Shown one piece after another: positions 11,801 through 22,345 of a stretch of DNA of 64,000 nt. The stretch spans positions 62,001-126,000 of the forward strand of contig JAKJXP020000076.1 in assembly GCA_022225965.2 (NCBI GenBank). The letters are read 5' to 3'. A program made the position numbers and the translations under genes. The stretch's first letter is position 1; each line of letters begins with the position of its first letter. Source of the stretch: Diatrype stigma (lineage: Eukaryota > Ascomycota > Sordariomycetes > Xylariales > Diatrypaceae). The notes under the pieces are model-generated. The model saw only the letters and a list, made by a program, of their open reading frames with translations, was not told the origin of the DNA and did not search any database.

Positions 11801-13570
11801 GCCGTCAATCGATTACGGGGAATAGAAGACCCGGAGGAAGCCAAAACGGTTGCGCCGGCTGTCTTCAAGCTTCTCCGAACCATCCTTAAGGAGGGTGGCG
11901 AGATGTGCAAGGTTAAGGATACGCCTAAGCACCACAAGGCCCGACTCCGCTTGCTTGCTGGGCAGTCAATCCTGAAGTTATGCACGTTCAAGCAGTTCGA
12001 GGAACTCTTGCCGCCTCGCGACTTCAACCAGCTAGCCTTCTTGGCGCAGGATCAGAACCAAACTGTACGTCGGTTATTTGTTGAGAAGCTCCAGAAATAC
12101 CTCGTCCAGGGTCGGCTGCGACCGAGGTTCTACACGATCATCTTCTTGACAGCCTTCGAGCCGGTGGCAAGTTTCAAACAACAGATCGAGACTTGGATCA
12201 AGTCTCGTGCCAGGTACTTCCAAACTGCGAAACAAACCATCATGGAATCTACGATAGCCAGGTTGATCGCACTCCTAGCCCATCACCCAGACTACAGTGC
12301 CGACCCAAAGGACCTCGTCGACCATGCTATATATTTCCTCTTCTATATCAGCAACGTTGCCACAGAAGATAATTTTGGTCTAATTTTCAAGTACGTTGAG
12401 CGAGTGAAGCAGGCCCAAGATGGCCTCGACGCATCTCAGAGTGAAAACCTCTATGTGCTCAGTGACCTCGCACAAAGTCTTCTGAGGAAGTGGCAAGAGC
12501 GGAAGAATTGGAGCTTCCAGGCGTATGCTGGTAAAGTTGGTTTGCCAAACGGTTTGTATGCAAAACTTCCCAGTCACGACGTGGCGCAACAGATTGCGGA
12601 GAAGCAATATCTTCCTGAAGAAGTGGATGAACGCCTAGATGAATTATTGAGATCGCTCGACAAGCAAAAGGTACGCTCGCGAAACCCCAAACCACAACTA
12701 CTACTTGTACTCCGAATTGACATAGTTGGCGCACAGAAACGCAAGAGTGCCCACGAACGTTCAGAAGGCCACCCTGCCCAAAAGAAAGCAAAGGTGATCA
12801 GGCCGAAGTCCTCGGCTAAACCCAAGACGGTGACAGCGAGACCTCTGAAGAGCACGAAGAAAACCACCGCCAAACCCTCCAAGCAGCGAGAGAAGTCAAG
12901 GAAGACCGCCGCGTCGTCGAGCCCGGCGGTGGACTCGGCTGATCGCAGGCGTAGTGGCCGAGCGAGAAAGAGTTCAGCGTATATCGAACGGGACGACTCA
13001 GAAGACGACGATGATATGCTAGAAGGTGTTGCGGAGTGGGAATACTACGACAGCGATGGAAATAAGATAACCGCTGAAGACGAAGACGAAGACGATTCGG
13101 CACTATCTGAGGTTGGGGAGGACAAGGGGGAGGCAGAAGCTGAGTCCGAACCAGAGTCTGAACCTGAACCTGAACCCATAGTGGTGGATGAGGGTGGCAA
13201 GGAAACTGTGGCACCTAACGAGGCAGCTAACGAGGAGCCGGAAAGTGAACTGAGCGAGCCCCCGGAAGATGATGCAGAAGAAGAGGAGGGAAAGGATGAA
13301 GAGGAAGAAAGGGAAGAAGAGGAACCCGAACCACCAAAACCAACAAATGGACGCAGGTCGCGGTCTACCGCTAATGCAGCGGCTGCGGCTTCAAAGTCAA
13401 AACCGATCCCTTCTAGACCAGCAGTTAAGCAAAGTGCTTCCAAGGCCAAGTCACCAGCTACTAGCAAAGCCAAGGCAAAGCCACCGCCTAAGGCAAAGCC
13501 AACCAGCACTCGAAGCACAAGATCCAGAAGGGCAGTGGCGGAGGATGATGCGGGCGAAAATTCCGAGTGA
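8802..13570 (+). CDS. pds5: Sister chromatid cohesion protein Pds5
   Basis: Pds5 is the HEAT-repeat regulator that binds the cohesin ring with Wapl and controls cohesin release and acetylation in the nucleus. Exon 1 is 8802-9140. A 92-bp intron with a TCTAAC branch site follows, then exon 2 from 9233. The start is the first in-frame ATG, followed by an acidic segment. The first 1100 or so residues are helical repeats typical of the family. The tail is Lys/Arg-rich, then strongly acidic (about 13060-13330), then Ala/Lys/Pro-rich, as in fungal Pds5. At 12671-12736 there is a probable third-phase-neutral intron (GTACGC ... CACAG, 66 bp, no in-frame stop). Removing it joins two conserved-looking charged segments and gives 1536 residues; retaining it gives 1558. 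Identity is firm from overall sequence character; the 66-bp intron is less certain. Confidence 0.92.
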
Positions 13571-15721
13571 GACCGAGACAACGCGGTTGATGCTATTTAG
13601 CTAGCTACCTACCGGAAATGGGAGGGCCGGCGGCATGGCTGGGAGATTATATACGGGGTTGGGCAGAGCATTTCAAAAATGTACCTTGGCGCGAAGAGTT
13701 TTGTTCTTTCTGCTTTTTATTGTCTATCTATCTTCCCACACCTTTGCTTGCAATCTGTCTGGAGGTTCTCACGGACGTTACGGCGGAAGGGGGAGCTGGG
13801 GGTGGGGGTGCGGATGGGGTTGGGAGAGGGAGTGTAATGAATGAAATTGATGGCTGACTACTTACCTACCTACTTCTACCTACGGCGCACGACTGATTGA
13901 TTGATTGATTGATTGACTGATTGACTGAATTGACTGACTGGTTGCCTTGATCGGGCGGAAGGGGGGTGTTCTTGCTATCAATAGAATCTCTGATGTTTGT
14001 TGTCGGTAATGATGTATTACGGTGTAGCGATGCTGTTGCTGCTGTATAGCAACCCCCCCTCCTTGATACCCTGATACTCAATGAAATACAAAAGCCAATG
14101 AAAAAAGAAAGAGAAAGAAGGGAAAGATACCGTGTGGTCCTTTTCCAAGCTTGTCCTGGGCGGTGCCGCGAGACTTCCATGGACCTATGCTACCCGAACC
14201 GGACTGGGGCTTGTCACGTCCTTCAGCCAAATGCCAGTCAACGAACTACAGTTACAGAGTTAATCATCTATCGAAAAGCCAGAAAGACCACCAACGGCTA
14301 GCTAATACTACGTAGGTATGGTTATGGTAATGTAGTCTGCATGCAAGCCACAGGAAGATTCTAGGCTAGGCTCAGTCAGGTCGGGTCGCTTTAGGAAGCT
14401 CTCACTGCACTGCCGGTTGTGGTGCTTCGGCAGTTGATGGGGAGCGAACGGTCCAGACTCGATATCTATTATCTCTATACCTAGGTATCGAACAGCAAGT
14501 AGCAGAAGCAAGCATTGTGACATTAGGAGTGAACCTACCTACCCGCCTGTCTCTACCCTACGTCCGGAGCGGGTAGCATCGGTACTCTCTATCTGCTGTG
14601 TCCGTCTGTGTTGTGCTGCTGTGTTGTCTTTCGGAGGAGGGGGCTCGATCATAGTTATATCCAAAAATTATGGCTGGCTGGCTGGTGAATTGAGGTTGTG
14701 GATGGATGAACGGGCGGAGTTCCCAGAGTCGAAATCGGAACCGGCCGTCGTGAAAGGTTAGTGACCGTGGTGAGTAGCGGGCGGCCAGCACCTGCAACGG
14801 CTCTATGCCTAGGCCAATTTCCATCAATCACCGGTCTTGCTCTGCCCCCTGAATAAACTATCGCATACTGAATTCAGGTATAGGCAGATAGGGTATCTGC
14901 TGGTAGGCGGGTAAGTATAAGGCAACTAGAAGGGAGGTGGTAGCATAGCATGCCCAGCCGGGGGCTAGATTGTTTATGGCAGGCGGGCCGCTCGCAAAAA
15001 AGGGAAGACAAGAGAAGGAAGAAGAGAAGGAAAAGGCAGACAGGATTACCACGTCTTGTTTCCAACATGGGGTTTCTTTATGTTATAGACAAAACAATAG
15101 AACTAGTTCGTCATCGGTATGAACTCGAGGGAGAGAAAGGAGGTGCATGTAGTAGGTAGGAAGTTAGTTCGTTCCGGCGAACACTTTCTACCTAATAACT
15201 ATACCATGGTCCCCCTTTCTCTCTTACTACCCTACCTTGTTCATAGCGCTCGCGAGTTTCTGGCTAACTAGGTGGTAGTGACGGTCCCGGTCGCATCGCA
15301 TCGCATCGCACCTTATCTCGCGGCCGTTACGGGCGTAGCTATTGCCCGAATAAGAAGGCAGACAAGGACGTAGTACCTACCGACTGCTTGGCTACCATCT
15401 ACGTAATCTATCTACCTATATACTTGGCTATGGCACGTTTTGTTCCTCCCCCATTCTTCGATTCTAGAAACAGGGCGATAGGTAATAGACTGGTGAATAG
15501 ATAGATAATCATGAGATGAGTGTCTTGGCTACACTTACACATGTATGTATATATACCTATATGGACGATGCAGTGATGATCATGGCCTTTTCCTGTGCTT
15601 CTATTCACTCGTCTTGCTCCACCACTTCTATTACCTATAGTTAGCCCATCGTCGTGTCCTGGTTATAATCTGGCTATATATCGGCCCACGTAGTCAAGTC
15701 ATAGTCCACAAATACGCAAAC
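13571..15721. other. Intergenic spacer between PDS5 and the aminopeptidase gene
   Basis: About 2.1 kb downstream of PDS5 and upstream of the M28 peptidase. It contains a GATT/GACT tetranucleotide repeat near 13889-13941, several TACCTA words (13863-13880, 14534-14545), a GCATC pentamer repeat near 15293-15311 and purine-rich stretches. No supported gene is seen. The last 300 bases should be the peptidase promoter and leader. Confidence 0.55.
13889..13941. repeat. GATT/GACT tetranucleotide microsatellite
   Basis: Consecutive GATT units pass into GACT units with one interruption (GAATT). It lies in the spacer about 320 bases after the PDS5 stop codon. Confidence 0.8.
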
Positions 15722-17914
15722 ATGGTCAAGGTGACGAGCATCGCGGCCTTCATGGCGGCAGCCACGGCTGCTGCCGTTGCTACCACCACTACGGCACCGC
15801 TGCTGCCCAGCAGCGAGGAAATCGCCGACGCCACGAGCCAGGGCCTCCGCCTCGTCAAGACCGCCGACGAGGACCCCGGCACCTGGATGACCGAGGAGGA
15901 GAAGTTCGAGAAGCTCGTCTCGAAAAGGATCGGGTTCGTGGACATCACGGACACGCTTGTATGTTTTGGGTCTTGGTCTTGATTCGCCTTCTTGCTTACC
16001 TGCCTGTCCCCTTGATGATACCCGAGTTCCCCCTTTTCTCCTGCCCCTTTTCCGAGTTCACATGTTGTATAGTTTATCTCCTATATAACCCCCCTTTTGA
16101 CACCTACCTGCTTGTCTGCAATCCTGCTTGCCTGCCTAGTTTCATCCAAAAGAAAGAACAACAGGAAAGCATTGTAGCTGATTGATGTGATGAACCTTCC
16201 CAGGACCTCGAGGCGCAACACCTGTTGCGCTTAACCTCCTCCACCACGACCACGGGACGAGCAAAGGCAGCCTTCCCGTCGGGCCCGTCGCACCAGAGCG
16301 AGGCCAGCCCGCTGGTGGCGCAGGCGCGGCAGGCGAACCTGGAGACGTGGGCGAACGGGCTGGCGGCCATCTACAACCGGTACTACCGGGGGTCGTACGC
16401 GGCGACGAGCGCCAGCTACGTGCACGACCTGGTGGTCGACGCGGCGTCGGCCAACCCGGCCATCGCCGTCCGCCAGTTCGCCCACAGCTACAACCAGCCG
16501 AGCGTCATCGCCGTGCTGCCGGGCGCGAGCGACAGCGTGGTTGTGGCGAGCGCCCACTACGATAGCGTGGGCACGTCGACGAGCGGGCGCGCGCCGGGCG
16601 CGGATGATAATGCTTCGGTATGTTTGTTGTTGTTGTTGCTGCTGTGTGATGCGGTCTCTGTCTGTCTCTTGTGGGAGATATCTGACGGTCGGTGGGTTGG
16701 TTGACTGGTTGGTTGGCTGGTTGGGTAGGTGGTGGTTTAGCTGACGAATATATGATGATCAGGGCGTCGTGGTGGTCCTCGAGGCGCTGCGCGTCCTCGC
16801 CGAGGCGGGTTTCGAGCCCGAGAACACACGTGAGTGACTCCTGGGGATTGTAAACCCCCACCCCCCTTACTCTGAAATCTCCTATAAAAGGAAAGGGGGA
16901 GGGGAGCAAAGGAGAAAGAGAAGAGGTAAAAGAATGAAATTGACTAACACCATCCACCCGCCCTCAACCAAAACAGTCGAGTTCCACTTCTACAGCGGCG
17001 AGGAGGGCGGCCTCCTGGGGTCGCGCGACGTGATGCAGTCGTACGCGTCCGACGGCGTCGACGTGCTCGCCGTCATGAACCAGGACATGACGGGCTACTC
17101 GCCCAACAACGTCATCGCCGTCTACACCGACTACGTCGACGCCGCCCTCACCAAGTTCGTCCAGACCCTCGTCCCGGTCTACAGCTCTCTGCCCCTGTCC
17201 ACCGACGTCTGCGGCTACGGGTGCTCGGACCAGTGAGTTTCTCTCTTTGGTATCTTCTTTACTCTCTAGCATGACAGGATACAACTGTATCATGTGTGCT
17301 GGACTACAAGTGCATACACAAGGGAGTGAGAACTATAAAGAGAAGGGGGGCTCCCGGGGTGGGATGAGCGATGTGGTTTCCTCACTCACCCACTCACTCT
17401 ATAATCTCCATACCTATTGCAAATCAGCGAACAAATGGTAACTATCTGACAATGAAACTAATCATACCAATCAATAACAGCGCCTCGGCCCGCTCTGCCG
17501 GCTTCCCTGCGGCCTACGTCTGCGACGAGAACTACGACGACTCGAGCCCGTACATCCACTCGTCGCAGGACACCATCTCGACGCTGAGCTTCCCGCACAT
17601 CTTGGAGCACGCCAAGGTGAGTGAGCTCAAGTATTTACTTATCTAGTTCACGCTGCTGCTGCTTTGCCCCCTAGCGCCAGCACCAGCAAGCAGAGTAGTA
17701 GTAGTAGTAGTAGTAGAAAAAGAAGGTCGGAGATGGGACAGGCTGATGGAAGTGGGCGCGAGGGCGGTTGCAGTTGTTGCTACTACTTATTTCGGTTCTT
17801 GACGTCTTGGTCTCCTCTCATCCCCTCGCTTATCATATCGAGATTTGCTGACCAACTCGCCGGTTCGTCCTGCAGTTCACCATCGGCTTCCTCGTCGAAG
17901 CCTCGTACTTCTGA
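15722..17914 (+). CDS. Secreted M28 leucine aminopeptidase (Lap1 type)
   Basis: Zinc aminopeptidase that removes N-terminal residues from extracellular peptides. Six exons: 15722-15958, 16204-16617, 16763-16829, 16977-17232, 17481-17616 and 17876-17914, giving 382 residues, close to the usual fungal Lap1 length. Residues 1-20 form a signal peptide rich in Ala, followed by a propeptide-like acidic stretch. The five zinc-ligand positions of the M28A/E family are visible: His197 (AHYDS), Asp213 or Asp214 (ADDNAS), Glu248/Glu249 (SGEEGG), Asp276 (NQDMTGY) and His325 (SDHASA). His325 is created only by joining exons 4 and 5, which supports that junction. Introns are 245, 145, 147, 248 and 259 bp, long compared with most others in this window. 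The last exon encodes only 12 residues. Function is firm; exact substrate preference is not. Confidence 0.9.
17694..17716. repeat. AGT trinucleotide repeat inside the last aminopeptidase intron
   Basis: A short (AGT)n tract within intron 5 of the M28 aminopeptidase gene. Confidence 0.8.
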
Positions 17915-18140
17915 GACAGTTTCGGAGAGAAGATAGACTTAGGATGGCTTGGTTGGTAGTACTGATCTTCGTTATTATTATGCTGAGTAGGTACTACGTA
18001 GGTAGTCAGTCAGAGGTGGAATAAAGCAACCCATTTACTGTCGAAGCTCATACCACTGCCACTGCCACGGCAACCAACCAACCTCCTACAACACCCAACC
18101 ATATAAACCCGAATAAGCAGCCAGTCTCTTAACAATTCAA

Positions 18141-18384
18141 GCCAGGTTGGTGTAGTGGTTAGCACATTGAAGATTCTTGCCAAAGGTCAATTCACAAAAA
18201 GTGAAGGCCTTGGGTTCGATTCCCTGTGGATGTCCTGATCTGTACACCGCAAAACGGGTAACTCTTCGCCCTGTGTGAAACAAACCACACCAAAAAAACA
18301 CACCACAGAAGGAAAGAGATAAATGGCAAGAACCAGTACAAGACCCAGGTTCGATCCCTGGACCAGGCAACTGAATTATTTTTT
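18141..18384 (+). mobile_element. Composite tRNA-like element (candidate tRNA-derived SINE or interrupted tRNA gene)
   Basis: The 5' part (18141-18165) looks like the acceptor and D-arm of a tRNA, with the A-box-like word TGGTGTAGTGGTTAGCACA. About 50 bases on, at 18212-18224, lies a B-box-like GGGTTCGATTCCC. A second, better T-arm follows at 18345-18361: CCAGG, loop TTCGATC, CCTGG. It continues into ACCAGGC and a discriminator A (18362-18369). The 5' GCCAGGT can pair with that acceptor end at six of seven positions. TTCTTGCC (18174-18181) is the exact complement of GGCAAGAA (18325-18332). A T7 run after 18374 could stop Pol III. It is not a normal tRNA: about 180 bases separate the halves. 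A tRNA-derived SINE, or a tRNA gene carrying an insertion, would both fit. Confidence 0.55.
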
Positions 18385-19040
18385 TGGGCTTTTTCGGCAC
18401 TGCCTATTTGACATGGACCTACGAAATCAGCACCTGGAAGTTGGAAGTACTTGCCTACCCACCTGACTTTTGCTTCTCGCGAGTCGTGATTTGGGAATGC
18501 ATATATATGCGTACGATCGTAGCCTCAAATCACTTACAACTCTGTGGTTCTTATCCCGAGGTAGTGAAGTCCGCAATCATTACTTAGGCACTAACACCTC
18601 GTCGCAATAAATCGTAAAGCCGAAGTACTGTAATGAATGATATACCGTTATTGCATTATTCACCTCCTTTATAGATCTACACAGGTATACATACGTCCTT
18701 AAGTCATGCCAACGCCGGTTGGGAAGGGTTTTTTCTTCCCTCTTGATCCAGTTCCAAATCCCCCCCTTTTTTGGTATCACGATGAACAAACCCAACCTTG
18801 AAACCCGTGAAACTCCACGCAGAAAACACTGCTCCATTGTTCGTTCTCCTACCGCCTTGTAATTAAGCGATTAGTCGGTGCCCAGTATTAAGTATACCCC
18901 GAGATTGTCATTTCTGTCTTTCTACCACAAATCCAAGTCCACAATTCTCCCACACGAAGAGCAACTTGCGGTGATACGCTGTGTGTAGTGTTGTGTTGTG
19001 TGCTGTGCAATTGCGGGGTCTTGTATTCGTCTCCTGTTCA
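18385..19040. other. Spacer downstream of the capping-enzyme gene
   Basis: About 650 bases between the tRNA-like element and the stop codon of the minus-strand guanylyltransferase gene. It should contain that gene's 3' UTR. I see no gene. Confidence 0.55.
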
Positions 19041-20324
19041 TCACCGCCTGCGCGCCTGCTCGCGCGCCTTCCAGTTGTCGCGGATGCTCTTGGCGGCGGC
19101 CAGCAGGTCCTCCTTGGTGACGCCGTCGCGGATGCTCCCGATGACGCTCTCGACGACGGAGATGTGGTTGCCGTCGGTCTTGTCGTCGCGGAAGCGCGAG
19201 AGCCGCCACCGCTTCTGGTCGTCCATGTAGACCTCGACGACGCGCTCGTCGAGCGGGTCGCCCAGCCCCTTGAGCACCTCCCACTCGGCCTCCTCCAAGT
19301 GTAGCGGCGCGTAGAACCGGTAGGCGTCCGGGGAGTCGCGACCGTGGAAGGCCATCAGCTCGACGGCGGGCACCGAGTCGTAGTCGACGAAGGGCTCGCC
19401 GCCCTCGCTGGAGTCGTCCTCGCCGGGCTTGACCACGGGGAAGCGCAGCTTCCACAGGAAGTCGATGGTGTTCTCGTCGGCCTCCTTCCACTTGAGGATG
19501 TGGGGGTCGGTGCCGGCCTTGTACTCGCTGCGGAGGCAGGTGAAGATGAGGCCGTCGTTGCCGTGGCGCAGCTGCTTGATGACCTGCTCGAACATCATCT
19601 GGATGCCGTAGGAGACCTGCATGCTCTTCATCTCGACGAAGAAGGGCTGGAACTGGCGCTCCTCCGGGTACTTCTGCAGCAGGCTCTGGTAGGGGTGGAA
19701 GATCTGCTCCTGGAAGTAGCCCAGGCGCTTCGACAGCTCCCGCGACATCAGCACCTGGCCGTCCATCACCAGGCAGTCGAACACCAGGTACCGCGGCTCC
19801 AGCTGGCCCTTGCCCAGGTCGTCCACCACCAGCTCGCCGTCCAGCAACGTGGCCTTGTGGAAGGCCTGCTCGCTCGTCGGCGTCGGAAAGTGCAGATTGC
19901 CCGAGTTGATGAACCAGTAGTCGTTCTTCCGGTCGATGAGGTAGTGGACTTCATTGCCGCCCTCGTCTTCGGTGAGGTAGAGCAGGTAGCGGATGCCGTC
20001 TGACTTCTCGCAAACGAAGTAGCTGTAGTGTTGAAAGGAGATCGCCATGATTAGCCCTATGGTCCGTGTACATGTGTGTGTGTGTGTGCGCGCGTGTGTG
20101 TCTGGATGTGCATGCAACATGACTGAGAAGCACCGATCGACTTACTCTTCGCGTCGTAGCTCATCTACGTGCTTCCTGGTAAAACTGACGGGTTGCGCGC
20201 CAGGAAACCCAATCTGAGATCTGCCCAAGAGACTGGCGACTTCCTGGCGCATCGTCCGCAGCAGGTCGCCGCTGATTCTGAGCCCGGGCTCATCGATGGA
20301 CTGTATGGGCGCACCTCCGTCCAT
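19041..20324 (-). CDS. ceg1: mRNA guanylyltransferase (capping enzyme alpha subunit)
   Basis: Transfers GMP from GTP to the 5' diphosphate end of nascent mRNA in the nucleus. Two exons, 20324-20146 and 20022-19041, are separated by a 123-bp intron and give 386 residues. The splice produces the segment REDYFVCEKSDGIRY. It contains nucleotidyltransferase motif I (KxDG) with the GMP-accepting lysine at residue 66. Further family motifs are visible: DYWFI near residue 94, LLDGEL (Asp121-Glu123), DGLIFT and LKWKEAD. The OB-fold part with the RFRDDK motif closes the protein. The start is the ATG at 20324, preceding MDGGAPIQS; the frame is open upstream without another clear ATG. The intron carries an AC/GC dinucleotide tract. 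As in other fungi, the triphosphatase would be a separate protein. Confidence 0.95.
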
Positions 20325-22303
20325 CGTGGAAGAATTCGGCGCACTCGAGCACGGTGATGCGCCTCTCGAAGACAAGGCGTTCGAGGAGCCAACCGCGTTG
20401 TTCCAAGGAAGGTCGCGGTTAAGGTTAAGGCCGAGGTGGGGGTGAAGGCGGAGGTCAAGGTCGAGGATGATGTTTTGGATTCGGGAGGCTGCCGCAAAGA
20501 AAGCGAGTCTTGGAATTGGAAGTTCGTGGTCTAGGTAGGGAGAAACAAAGAAAGCCTGCAGCTACCAGACCAGCCACAGCAAACAACTAGCACAGAACGG
20601 TATGGAATGAGGAAACTACCGGAGCAGGCGATGACTTAAAAGCTTCTACGACCTATATCTTCGACTTCATGTCGTCGCCGTCGTTGTCAATCGCATGGAA
20701 ACCTTGAGGGGCTGGATGATGGATAGACTTCTGGCTTTTAGCTAAGAAGATATGTTAAATTATTGATGCTGATTGTAGAAAATGCCACCGACGGCGGCCA
20801 CTTCCTCAGCGTCCGCGTCGCGATCCCTGGCTGTTGCCTACCTACATACTGTAGGTACCTACTATACCTAAGCTAGCAAGAGCTTTATCGGCTTATCGGA
20901 GCCACATACACCTGACCCCTGTGTTGTATGTACTATGTCTTTGGCGCACGTTACAACCTGTCATATAGTAGGTACAATACCTACATACCCGGGTAAGGTA
21001 TCATACGCCCCGCTAACTCAAACCGTTAGCAGCATCCAGGTTACCTAAGCACGTAGAGACCACCGTACCTACCTGGGCATGGCCAAAACTTCCAAATCCT
21101 TAACTAGCTACAAATGCCCTTTACCTTCACTAGACAAATGATACCTGTCAATGGTATAGGCCAGTCCTCCTATGACCGAGTTTGTTTTTTAAGTTAGTAT
21201 ATGCCATGTCGAAGAGATGCCCATACCGCAAAATTCCATTGCCATTTGTTAACCTTTAAACGACTGAGGGCTGCCATATTATGGGGGTTGATTCCCTTCG
21301 ATTCCCTTCGATGAGAACTCGATTTGGTACTCCAATCGGCCAAGAAAGGGTTTGGCTGGTTGATGGCATCGTCTCTTCGGTCGAAGGGTAGTCTACTCAA
21401 TGCTGGGCCGTGGCGTAGCTCGCCAGTGAACACTCTTCGATAGCAATCCAGAGAACTTGACCGAATGATAGATAGTGAAACAAACTATGGTATGAAGAGT
21501 GGGAGTATTCACTTAGAACTATCAGATATAGTAGTATGATATAGTACAGCATAGCAAACTATAAATAGCGACAGCTACTACCTTTCGGTGCCTCTTTGGG
21601 GTAGGTCAGCTTGCATGTTGTGCTTTCACCAAAGAGCTGGACCTAGCATCTTGCGGCATAGCTAAACACATACCTACCAGAAGACGACTTAGCAAAACCA
21701 GACTAGGTATATGCAACAATTGCTCCTACTATGTGAAGGGACAGGATGACGGTATTTCCAGGCCTGAGATATGAAGCCACAATTAAACTCGAGGGTTACT
21801 GGCTTCCGACCCCGTTGATTACATGATTCAACAGGGTCCTAAGCGTAGAGGTTGACCATACATAGACTGAGTATTACGAAATATATCGCATGAGAGCTTG
21901 CCTAACTCCAGGGTGAATCCAGGGGAGATCCAGATCCAGGGGCGTGCGTACCTTACCTACAATATCGAATATTAAAGGCCGTTGTTGGTGTTTAGGATAG
22001 ATACAGGGCCATGCGCCGGTAATCATCGAAGGGCTGCCCCCCAGAGATCTGCGCGCCGACCTTGCTGGGTCCTCCTGAGCCCTGCCCTTGCCCTGCCCTG
22101 CCTGCAACCAGCAAACTAGTAGTTGAGCTGGCGTACAATACACAGTACAGCTGGTGTGGCTGGTTTGCCAACCGAACGGCCGGGCGAAAGCCCTAAAAAC
22201 CTGCATGAGGACGACCACAGAAATAGAAACCGAGGAGGAGTTACGCGTACTGCACCGTAGTGCGTTACAGTGACCCGGGCAGCGCTACCGGATCGAAATG
22301 GCC

Positions 22304-22345
22304 TGCATACTTACTTAAGTACTTACGTACGTACGTAAGTATGCA
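22304..22345. repeat. Nested palindrome / inverted repeat
   Basis: The core 22320-22341 is a perfect 22-bp palindrome (TACTTACGTAC and its complement). It is nested in an 11-bp inverted repeat, TGCATACTTAC at 22304-22314 and GTAAGTATGCA at 22335-22345. No function is evident. Confidence 0.75.

Noticed and set aside
18141..18235. A canonical single tRNA gene
   Set aside because: The first T-stem is imperfect, the acceptor ends do not pair over this interval and no anticodon loop of normal size forms.
19344..20003. Plus-strand open frame of 219 codons
   Set aside because: Antisense to the guanylyltransferase catalytic region; Leu/Val/His-rich shadow.
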